Below, piece after piece: positions 9,856-17,079 of a DNA stretch of 64,000 nt. Origin of the DNA: Lachnospiraceae bacterium (GTDB lineage Bacteria; Bacillota; Clostridia; Lachnospirales; Lachnospiraceae); assembly GCA_024403455.1 (NCBI GenBank), contig JAKSRR010000010.1, positions 37,382 through 101,381 on the forward strand, given 5' to 3'. Positions within the stretch are counted from its first letter, which is position 1; every line of letters begins with the position of its first letter. The position numbers were made by a program, and so were the translations under genes. The notes beneath the pieces were generated by a model. That model had not been told where the DNA came from. It searched no databases and was given only the letters and a program-made list of their open reading frames with translations.

Positions 9856-10542
9856 CTATTTGAAAAAGTTTAACTTCTTCTCCAGAAGTCCAAATAATAT
9901 CGTTAGTACACCGGAGAATATCAGATAGTAAATACCCGTAAAGAACATAGGCCAAATGATACCAGCCATACCTGCGGGACCACCTTTCAGGAAATCCTGT
10001 CCTGCCCAAACAACTTCCTGCAGTGCAATAATTCTCGCCAAAGAAGTATCCTTTACAAGAGTGATAATCTCATTAGACATAGGCGGAACAATACGCTTAA
10101 TCATTTGCAGTAGCTTGACTTTGAAGAAAATCTGCCCCTTTGTCATGCCAAGAACTAACCCTGCTTCCGTCTGTCCTTCAGAAATGCCAATAATACCACC
10201 TCTGTAGATTTCAGAAAAATAGCAGGCATAGTTGATAATGAACGCAACGGCGGCAGCCACAAAACGCCCCTTTTCTCCCTGTCCCCAGAGAACCACATCA
10301 AAAACTAGCCCTGGGAAATAATACACAATAAGTAACTGAATCATCAGCGGCGTTCCACGGATAATCCATACAATAGTCTTCATAATCGCCCGAAGGGGCT
10401 TGAACTTTGAAGTTGTTCCCAAACAAATCAAAAGCCCCAAGGGGATGGCGCCTAGAAGCGTCACCCCAAAGAGCTTTAAGGTCTGTAAGAAACCTGTATT
10501 TAATGCTTTTATTACAATAGGAAACTGTTCTGCAAATGTCAT
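9856..10542 (-). CDS. Polar amino acid ABC transporter permease
   Basis: 228-residue HisM/GlnP-type membrane permease. It opens with the typical amphipathic segment and TM1 (GFLQTLKLFGVTLLGAIPLGLLI), includes PLMIQLLIVYY, and carries the EAA coupling loop (EAGLVLGMTKGQIFFKVKLLQ) that docks the ATPase. About five membrane helices. Starts one base after the SBP gene ends and ends 8 bases before the ATPase, so translation is probably coupled. Confidence 0.93.
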   Translation of the reverse strand: MTFAEQFPIVIKALNTGFLQTLKLFGVTLLGAIPLGLLICLGTTSKFKPLRAIMKTIVWIIRGTPLMIQLLIVYYFPGLVFDVVLWGQGEKGRFVAAAVAFIINYACYFSEIYRGGIIGISEGQTEAGLVLGMTKGQIFFKVKLLQMIKRIVPPMSNEIITLVKDTSLARIIALQEVVWAGQDFLKGGPAGMAGIIWPMFFTGIYYLIFSGVLTILFGLLEKKLNFFK

Positions 10543-10543
10543 T

Positions 10544-11332
10544 TTACTGCTCGATTACTGCTGCGGATACACCGTACTTTTCTGCGATAGCCATTATGGT
10601 TCCATCTGCATATGCAGTCTTAAGGAAATCATTCAACATAGCGGTCAAATCGGAGTCTTTTCTAAATCCAACACCATACATTTCTGCATTTAAGCTAACG
10701 GTGTAGGTTAAATTGCTATAGCTGGTACCTTCCCCTACCATAGCTGCTGCCATCAGCGCATCAATGGCTGCTGCATCAGAAGTACCTGCAGCTACTTCCA
10801 TGATAGCATCAGACTGTGCCTTTACAGGGGTATAGTTAAGCTCAAGTGCTTTCACTTCGTTCTCTCCTGCAGAACCTGCCTCTACAGCAAAACTAAGATC
10901 TGCAAGACTTTCTACGGTCTGGTACTGGTCAGCAACATCGCTCTTTACTACAACCACCTGCGCATTGTTGCAGTAAGGATTACTGGTGCTCATGGATGCC
11001 TTCACTTCTTCATTCAGTGTCATACCATTCCATACACAGTCAATGGTCTTTCCATTTAATTCTAACGTTTTGTTATCCCAGTCAATTTCGATAAACTCTA
11101 CAGAAACACCCAGGCTATCTGCAAATGCTGTTGCAAGTTCTGCATCAAAGCCAATCCAATTTCCATTTGCATCTTTGTAATCCATCGGTGCAAAGTCGGT
11201 AATACCAACAACTAAATTTCCTTTTTCTTTGATATATTCAGAATCGGTCTGATCCTTTTTTGCACCACAGCCAAGAAGACTGCCTGCTACGGTCATAACA
11301 CAAAGGGCTGCTGCCAATACTCTCTTTTTCAT
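10544..11332 (-). CDS. Amino acid ABC transporter solute-binding lipoprotein
   Basis: 262 residues with a lipoprotein signal (MKKRVLAAALCVMTVAGSLLGC, lipid-modified Cys at the LLGC box) and an SBP_bac_3 fold. The ligand-pocket signature GITDFAPMDYKDANGNWIGFDAELATAFA and the later segment VWNGMTLNEEVKASMSTSNPYC fit cystine/glutamine/general polar amino acid binding proteins. AAAGGAG ribosome site upstream. First gene of the three-gene transporter operon. The exact amino acid cannot be assigned from sequence. Confidence 0.92.
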   Translation of the reverse strand: MKKRVLAAALCVMTVAGSLLGCGAKKDQTDSEYIKEKGNLVVGITDFAPMDYKDANGNWIGFDAELATAFADSLGVSVEFIEIDWDNKTLELNGKTIDCVWNGMTLNEEVKASMSTSNPYCNNAQVVVVKSDVADQYQTVESLADLSFAVEAGSAGENEVKALELNYTPVKAQSDAIMEVAAGTSDAAAIDALMAAAMVGEGTSYSNLTYTVSLNAEMYGVGFRKDSDLTAMLNDFLKTAYADGTIMAIAEKYGVSAAVIEQ

Positions 11333-11402
11333 AATAATACTCCTTTAGTTTTTTCTCAGTTTTTTTCCCGCGGTTTATTGTAGCATAAAGCTTCCATTTA
11401 GG

Positions 11403-12398
11403 CTAATTCTTTAAAGTATAAGTCATCTCAAAAACTTCTTTTTTGATGATGTACACGTCTTCTAAGTCATCTTCACGAACCGCCAGATAATCCCCCGGCA
11501 CCCCTAGATCATAATCTTCACCGCTCTCTTTGCGAAATACCTTGGTTCGATTGGCAAGTGGTATTGCATAAATTCCGCTTCCCCCTCTGGGATAGCAGAG
11601 TCTTGCCATCTCATCGATAGGAATATATTCTCCCGTTTCCTCTTCCTCTGCAGCCGGAATATACTCCATCATCTGATGAAAGACATCCAGTCCCTCCGTA
11701 GAAGACATATACGTTTTATCAAACTTTTCTCTGGAAATATCGTACACCTCACCTTTACAGCCAATCATGATATACTTATCCACTTCAGCAGCAATCATGA
11801 TACCCGAGGTATTTTCCAAAGTCTTTAATAAAAATCTCTTCCCTTCCGGCACAATATCTGTAGACTTCACAAAGGACCAGGGCTTTTTCTTCTTCTCGTA
11901 AAGAGGTCTCTTTACTACTTCCTCCTTGTGGGTCTTGCAATATTCTACGGCACTGATCCATTCGCACTCCGCATAATAGCGATGCAGATTTCTCTGCACA
12001 TAACCAAGCACGCCGCTGCTTTCCTCATTGGCCATTTGCACTTTAAAGATTGCAGTGGAAATCTGGCAGAAAGCTATATTTCCATTTCCTTTCACAAGGG
12101 CAAATTCCGCCATAAGAAAATCTAAAAATTCCAGAGCTCTAATATCCTTATTCTTGCTGACAAAGAAAAGCCTTTCTTCATCCAGTTCCTTCCAGAGAAA
12201 GAGTCCATAATCGAAAGAAGACTGGTCCATATAGGTTTTGCAGTTCTCCACACTTTCTCCTGTTAATGTGTTTGCTCCACGCATGCTGGCTGTTTCCATC
12301 TGGAATATAATAAATTTCTTTTCCATGCAAAGCACGGCCCCTAAGGACCCAGCTGGCATCTCACCCATATATTTTTCAAAGCTTAAATATTGTTCCAT
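11403..12398 (-). CDS. Unknown protein with a duplicated C-terminal motif, third gene of TIR-cyclase operon
   Basis: 331 residues, cytoplasmic, acidic, with no membrane segment or recognised enzyme motif. The N-terminal ~170 residues show no family I know. The C-terminal half contains two copies of a beta-rich unit that each end in the same pattern: DKYIMIGCKGEVYDISREKF followed by DKTY, and GDYLAVREDDLEDVYIIKKE followed by VFEMTY (consensus Y-[IL]-x(6-9)-VY-x-I-x(2-3)-E-x-F-x-x-TY). Such doubled units look like ligand- or protein-binding modules rather than catalysts. The start is 11 bases after the cyclase stop, so it is very likely co-expressed with the cyclase and the TIR protein. No cyclic-nucleotide-binding (CAP-type) signature is visible. 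Confidence 0.7.
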   Translation of the reverse strand: MEQYLSFEKYMGEMPAGSLGAVLCMEKKFIIFQMETASMRGANTLTGESVENCKTYMDQSSFDYGLFLWKELDEERLFFVSKNKDIRALEFLDFLMAEFALVKGNGNIAFCQISTAIFKVQMANEESSGVLGYVQRNLHRYYAECEWISAVEYCKTHKEEVVKRPLYEKKKKPWSFVKSTDIVPEGKRFLLKTLENTSGIMIAAEVDKYIMIGCKGEVYDISREKFDKTYMSSTEGLDVFHQMMEYIPAAEEEETGEYIPIDEMARLCYPRGGSGIYAIPLANRTKVFRKESGEDYDLGVPGDYLAVREDDLEDVYIIKKEVFEMTYTLKN

Positions 12399-12409
12399 CC
12401 TGTCACCTA

Positions 12410-13903
12410 TTAGCTTCTTCGAAGATCATCTACATAGTTTTCAAATCCACGACTGGTTCTGGTAAAGTGAATCGTTATTTCATCATTTTCCTGCGCAACA
12501 ATCTTTCCAAATACACTGGTAAATAGCGCATGTCCATTCTCTGAAACCGCAAAGATTTCCACATCTGTGTAAAGCGGCAGACTCTTTGTCTTATCCTCTA
12601 ATCGCACCAAGGCTCTTCTTCTGCTAATAAAGATAAGCTCTGCCGGAGATACCGTTTCCGAAACAATTTTCTCCTCAATGGGAAACATATTGAAAATAAC
12701 GCGGCCTGTCACAAAACTCATGGCATTGATATCCACGTTATTAATCATCATCTGATACTTTCCTTCAATACCAATGACTTCAACTACCTGTAGTGGTCTC
12801 TGGGTTCCCTTCGCCTGAATATCCTGATAGTTTTTCTTTTTCAACGGACATCTTACTTCTGCAATGGCCTCTCTGGAAACCAGAATCTGTCCGCCAACAG
12901 AAAATCCTTCCACGCGGGAACACTCGTTGACAATACGTCCTACTACGTTGTATCGCATCATAGTCTCAGAGCCTACATTACCAATAAACACATCTCCCCG
13001 ATGAATGCCAATACCCATCTCTAACTGCGGATATCCCTGGTCTCTGCAAAATTCCTGTACTTCCTCCATGGCATTCTGCATCATAATGGACGCAGCAATG
13101 GCTTCCTCCGTGTGGTTGTCTTCACTATTGGTGGCACCAAATACCGCCAAAATCCCATCTCCTAGCAGCTCGATGATAATACCTTTATATTTCAAAATGG
13201 CAGCCACCATTCTGTCAAAATAAAAGTTCAGAATCTTCTTCACTTCTTCTGGATCCAGCCCTTCAGAAATAGCCGTAAATCCCCGAAGGTCACTCATAAG
13301 AACGGTCACTTCCTTCTTCTCACCGCCTAGACCTTCGCTACCAGGATGCTCTAAAATCTCCCGTACAATTTCATCCGGAAAGTATCTTCCAAACACTTTA
13401 TAAAGGAGCTCATTTCTTCTCTTTAACTGCTCGTTTAATTCTACAACCTCTTTGGTCTGGTGCAGATGATATGCCTGCTTCTGCAGCATCTTTTCATAAT
13501 TCTTCGTTACTTCATGTTGCCAGGCAATACGCTCAATACGGAGAAGACCTGTCGCTGTAAAAGGTTTAGAAACCACCACGATCGCACCACGTTCAAAACA
13601 GACTTCATCTCGTTCCGCATTTCTCTCTTCCATCATAAAGAAAATCGGCACACCCGCTAAAATCATCTGCTCCCGCATCATGCGAAGTACTTCAAAGCCA
13701 TCCTGCACACAGGTATCATAATCAAAAAGAATCAGGGCCGGTAAATTTTCACTCCCCGGATCCTGGTTCTCCATAATAGCATGTTCTGCTGCCTGCCTGG
13801 ACAAAATAGCAATAGCTCGCATGCTGCCTTGCGAATTAATTTGTCTTTGCGTGTAGATCATGGCCTTGCGGTCAAAATCCACCACCCAGATAATTTTCTC
13901 CAT
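12410..13903 (-). CDS. Receiver domain - class III nucleotide cyclase
   Basis: 497 residues in three parts. Residues 1-125 form a CheY-like receiver (FDYD phospho-acceptor region, late Lys in VVSKPFTATGL). A coiled-coil linker (about 135-175) leads to a class III cyclase domain (about 195-370), then ~120 residues of unassigned beta-rich C-terminus. Both metal-binding aspartates are present (MSDLRGFTAISEG and LLGDGILAVFGA), as are the transition-state Asn and Arg in VNECSR. The purine-selecting positions are atypical: Glu in IIELLGDG, where adenylate cyclases have Lys and guanylate cyclases Glu, and Asn in RYNVVG, where they have Asp/Thr or Cys. Product (cGMP or another cyclic nucleotide) is therefore open. 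It sits 13 bases downstream of the TIR gene. Confidence 0.9.
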   Translation of the reverse strand: MEKIIWVVDFDRKAMIYTQRQINSQGSMRAIAILSRQAAEHAIMENQDPGSENLPALILFDYDTCVQDGFEVLRMMREQMILAGVPIFFMMEERNAERDEVCFERGAIVVVSKPFTATGLLRIERIAWQHEVTKNYEKMLQKQAYHLHQTKEVVELNEQLKRRNELLYKVFGRYFPDEIVREILEHPGSEGLGGEKKEVTVLMSDLRGFTAISEGLDPEEVKKILNFYFDRMVAAILKYKGIIIELLGDGILAVFGATNSEDNHTEEAIAASIMMQNAMEEVQEFCRDQGYPQLEMGIGIHRGDVFIGNVGSETMMRYNVVGRIVNECSRVEGFSVGGQILVSREAIAEVRCPLKKKNYQDIQAKGTQRPLQVVEVIGIEGKYQMMINNVDINAMSFVTGRVIFNMFPIEEKIVSETVSPAELIFISRRRALVRLEDKTKSLPLYTDVEIFAVSENGHALFTSVFGKIVAQENDEITIHFTRTSRGFENYVDDLRRS

Positions 13904-13916
13904 AGATGACTGTCTC

Positions 13917-14795
13917 TTATTTTCTTAATAAGCTGTGCCAGATATCACCCTTCTGTGTTGGCGTTCCACCTGTCTGATTGAGTGCTCTGGACTTACAGCT
14001 ATCACAATACTCTCCTGAGCGAATCGGTGCTCCACAACTTTTACAGGAAACTCTGACTTCACTCTGCTGCGGAATTTCCAAAAATTCCTCTCTAAAAAGT
14101 GCTTCTATCGTCGAACGGGAAACACCTGTCTCCTGTTCAATAACGGATGCAGGCGCTTTTCCTACTACCCCTAGATAATTACGAATCTTCTGAAAGTCAT
14201 CGTAATTTTCGTAACCACAAGTGAGGCAGGTATAGGTTCCAAGCTTTGTATTTTTTAAAAATGATCCTCGGCACTTCTCGCAGGTTACAGGGATGTGATT
14301 GATTCGCAGGGAGTTGGTCGAACGAAGTCCGCCTCGGCTTCCGGGTTTTATCTTTCCACCTGGCATCGTCCCTGCCGGAACCGGTGCTGCCTGCACATTT
14401 GGAGCAAAGACTGCATCTATCTGTCCTTTTAGATCTATTAGCTGTTCAGACAACTCTCTTTTATAAGAAATCATCTGCACATTGCTTAGATAAAACTGAA
14501 ACGTGCTGGATATAGGCGCCTGATCCAACTGTATCGGAAAAACTCTTACGCGATGAGACAATGCATGATCAAGCTCTTTCTCAACCCATATGGAATTCAT
14601 AGAATTTGCCGAAAGGATTAGAATAAAAGCCTGGGCACTCTCAATCGCCTGAGGGATTTCCTTTGCATAGCTGGAACCCGCAGGAATCATATCCGGAGCC
14701 ATCCAATAGGAATAATTCCAGGCAGATAGTTCCTGCGCAATACGCTTTGCAAATACCATATCTTTTGTACTGTAGCTAATAAACATGCGTCCCAT
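13917..14795 (-). CDS. TIR domain protein with zinc ribbons
   Basis: 292 residues. The N-terminal ~115 residues are a bacterial TIR domain: MFISYSTKDMVFAKRIAQEL, box-2-like MAPDMIPAGSSY, and SMNSIWVEKELDHAL, where the Glu in W..KEL matches the catalytic glutamate of NAD-cleaving TIR domains. A Pro/Gly linker follows, then a zinc ribbon (CEKC...CLTC), a helix-turn-helix-like segment (VIEQETGVSRSTIEALF) and a second zinc ribbon (CKSC...CDSC). TIR domains either hydrolyse NAD+, make cyclic ADP-ribose signals, or act as scaffolds. First gene of a tight operon with the cyclase. No signal peptide. The ribosome site is weak; a second ATG three codons later is possible. Confidence 0.88.
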   Translation of the reverse strand: MGRMFISYSTKDMVFAKRIAQELSAWNYSYWMAPDMIPAGSSYAKEIPQAIESAQAFILILSANSMNSIWVEKELDHALSHRVRVFPIQLDQAPISSTFQFYLSNVQMISYKRELSEQLIDLKGQIDAVFAPNVQAAPVPAGTMPGGKIKPGSRGGLRSTNSLRINHIPVTCEKCRGSFLKNTKLGTYTCLTCGYENYDDFQKIRNYLGVVGKAPASVIEQETGVSRSTIEALFREEFLEIPQQSEVRVSCKSCGAPIRSGEYCDSCKSRALNQTGGTPTQKGDIWHSLLRK

Positions 14796-14865
14796 TACGT
14801 AGGTTTCTTTCTTACTTAATTTCTATTTCAAGATTCGCGACTGCGTCCCTCGATATTACTCTTCT

Positions 14866-14898
14866 ATTTTACCATAAAAGCGTTCTCCTTTATGGTAA
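14866..14898 (-). promoter_or_regulatory. Promoter of the TIR-cyclase operon overlapped by an inverted repeat
   Basis: Minus-strand TGGTAAAAT at 14866-14874 is an extended -10. A perfect 10-bp inverted repeat, TTACCATAAA (14869-14878) and TTTATGGTAA (14889-14898), spans the -10 to -35 region with a 10-base centre. This is the geometry of a dimeric repressor site, or of a hairpin if transcribed from GH31's side. Confidence 0.5.
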
Positions 14899-14901
14899 GA
14901 A

Positions 14902-14937
14902 AAAAATACTATCAGCTCTTCTGCCAATAGTATTTTT
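14902..14937. terminator. Terminator downstream of the GH31 gene
   Basis: AAAAATACTAT pairs with ATAGTATTTTT around a 14-base loop, 30 bases after the GH31 stop codon on the minus strand. The A/T-rich flanks make it potentially bidirectional. Confidence 0.85.
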
Positions 14938-14967
14938 ATTCTCTTATATTTTGCTGTATTGTTGTGA

Positions 14968-17040
14968 CTAGTTTGTATAGATGTGATATTCCTTACCATC
15001 ACGAATCATGACTGGAATAATATCGATAGGAGCTGGAACCGTAATCATCTGGCCACCTTCATATTCTTTCTTCGTATAGGCATCTGTCCACTTTGCACCA
15101 GCAGGAAGATAGATCTTTCGCTCTGTTGCCCCTGCTTCCATAACAGGAGATACCAGTAAATCCGGTCCAAACATATAGGAATCTTCATGATTCCAAGCTT
15201 CCTTGTCTTCCGGGAAATCGTAGAAGAGCGGACGCATTACCGGACTTCCATTTTCGGAAGCTGTCTTCATACAATCCCTTACATACTCTCTAAGGTTCTC
15301 GCGAATAAATAAGTATTTCTTAAGGATTTCATAATTGTCCTCGCCAAAGCTCCAAACCTCATTATCCTGTCCAGAAGTCAGCTGACGTACACCATTTCTG
15401 AACTCTTCTTCTCTTTCATACCACGGGGATCTTTCTCCATGCATTCTGAATACAGGACAGAATGCGCCCCAAGCAAACCATCTGACAAGTAACTCCTGGA
15501 ACGCAGGATCCTTAATATTGCCACCTAAGAATCCTCCGATATCGCTGGTCCACCAGGGAATACCACTCATACCCATGGAAAGTCCAGCCTGCAGCTGTTC
15601 TCTCATTGCGCGGAAGGAAGAATGAATATCTCCTGACCAGGTGAGTACACCATACTTCTGGCTTCCAGCCCATGCACAGCGCACCAAACTCAGCACATCC
15701 TTTTCTCCAGCTTCTTTTAATCCATCATAAAAACCTTTTGCATAGCCTACAGGATAGGTGTTTGTACACTGCAGAGCAGGACCCGCATAGTATCTATAGT
15801 TATCAAAATCATAAGGACCATATTCCGGTTCCGCTTCGTCTAGCCAGAAGCAGCGAATTCCCTTCTTGTAGTAATTCTCTTTGCACTTCTCCCAAACGAA
15901 TTTCTGTGCACCAGGATGGGTTGCATCATAGAATACCGTATTGCCCATCCAAGTCATATGATTCTGATTTCCACGATCAGCGTTTACAAGATAACCCTTA
16001 TCAGCCATCTCACCATAGTTTTCACTACGCTCGTCAATGGTAGGCCATACAGACACAACCGTCTCTATTCCTAATTCCTTTAACTCTTTTACCATAGCAT
16101 CAGGATCAGGCCAGTCTAAGGGTTCAAACTTGAAATCACCTTGTCTTGTCCAATGGAAGAAATCGATAACAATGGCATCCATGGGAAGTCCGCGTTTCTT
16201 ATGCTCTCTTGCAACCGCCAGAATCTCATCCTGATTACGATATCTTAATTTGCACTGCCAATATCCAAGACCATACTCCGGAATCATAGGCGTGCGTCCT
16301 GTTGCTGCAGAATATTTTTCTTCTATTTCCGCAGGAGTGTCTCCCGCAAAAATCAGGTAGTCCATCTTCTTACAGGACTTTGCCGTCCACTCTGTACGGT
16401 TCATTCCAAAGGTAGCGCTACCGATGGCAGGATTATTCCAAAAGAAACCGTATCCTCTGGAAGATACATAGAAGGGAATGGATGCCTGGCAGTTTCTGTG
16501 AGCTAATTCCAGTGTCGCACCCTTTTTATTAAGCTGTCTGTCCTGGTACTGGCCCATGCCGTAGATTTTCTCATCGTCAAAGGCTTCAAACCTTGCAGTC
16601 AATGCAAAATCAGTAGAACCAGGTACTGGCTTTAATTCTCTCGCATCTAATCTTAAGGATACGCAATATCTGTTTAAACGGTTTCTGTTTCTCCAATACT
16701 CTTCCGTTAATAATTCACCCTTCTGGTTATAAAAGGAAAGCCAGCCTTCATGACTCACTTTAACAGTCAGCTTTCCAATCACCATCTGCCAGTTGGTACC
16801 CTTCTGATGATACTTTTTCCACTCCTCGGTCTGATACCAAGGATCTGTAACATCAACTTCTTCGCTGGTAATCACAGGCACAACCTTTTTCGGTACTTCT
16901 GTTAGTGCCCACTCATGTCCATCCATCTCTGGCGTTGCCGTCATACGGATTCTTGCAGTATCCTCACCCCAAGGCTCAATCCAAACGGCGGTCTTTCCTT
17001 CTGCGATGATAATCTTATTCTCTTCCTGATAAATACGCAT
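14968..17040 (-). CDS. Glycoside hydrolase family 31, probable alpha-xylosidase
   Basis: 690 residues. The GH31 nucleophile region is WLDEAEPEYGPYD and the acid/base region TWSGDIHSSFRAM; GIPWWTSDIGGFLGG and MRPLFYDFPED are further family signatures. GDFKFEPLDWPDPDAMVKEL and YWQCKLRYRNQDEI resemble alpha-xylosidases of the YicI/XylS type more than alpha-glucosidases, so release of xylose from xyloglucan oligosaccharides or isoprimeverose is the best guess. No signal peptide, so it acts in the cytoplasm. It lies 39 bases downstream of the GH74 gene, which supports a xyloglucan role. Confidence 0.9.
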   Translation of the reverse strand: MRIYQEENKIIIAEGKTAVWIEPWGEDTARIRMTATPEMDGHEWALTEVPKKVVPVITSEEVDVTDPWYQTEEWKKYHQKGTNWQMVIGKLTVKVSHEGWLSFYNQKGELLTEEYWRNRNRLNRYCVSLRLDARELKPVPGSTDFALTARFEAFDDEKIYGMGQYQDRQLNKKGATLELAHRNCQASIPFYVSSRGYGFFWNNPAIGSATFGMNRTEWTAKSCKKMDYLIFAGDTPAEIEEKYSAATGRTPMIPEYGLGYWQCKLRYRNQDEILAVAREHKKRGLPMDAIVIDFFHWTRQGDFKFEPLDWPDPDAMVKELKELGIETVVSVWPTIDERSENYGEMADKGYLVNADRGNQNHMTWMGNTVFYDATHPGAQKFVWEKCKENYYKKGIRCFWLDEAEPEYGPYDFDNYRYYAGPALQCTNTYPVGYAKGFYDGLKEAGEKDVLSLVRCAWAGSQKYGVLTWSGDIHSSFRAMREQLQAGLSMGMSGIPWWTSDIGGFLGGNIKDPAFQELLVRWFAWGAFCPVFRMHGERSPWYEREEEFRNGVRQLTSGQDNEVWSFGEDNYEILKKYLFIRENLREYVRDCMKTASENGSPVMRPLFYDFPEDKEAWNHEDSYMFGPDLLVSPVMEAGATERKIYLPAGAKWTDAYTKKEYEGGQMITVPAPIDIIPVMIRDGKEYHIYTN

Positions 17041-17079
17041 ACAACTACCCCTTATTTATTCATACTTCTCTTCTGCTAT

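Noticed and set aside
9848-10009. Longer start for the amino acid transport ATPase
   Set aside because: The extra 54 codons overlap the permease gene and have no family similarity; ATG 9847 has a ribosome site. The same reasoning moved the starts at 19452, 22531, 32007, 43878, 46992, 50530, 60433, 62188 and 63937.
11403-14795. Calling the TIR-cyclase operon a Pycsar defence system
   Set aside because: The cyclase has a receiver domain and atypical base-selecting residues, and neither partner shows a cyclic-nucleotide-binding domain. No other defence genes are adjacent.
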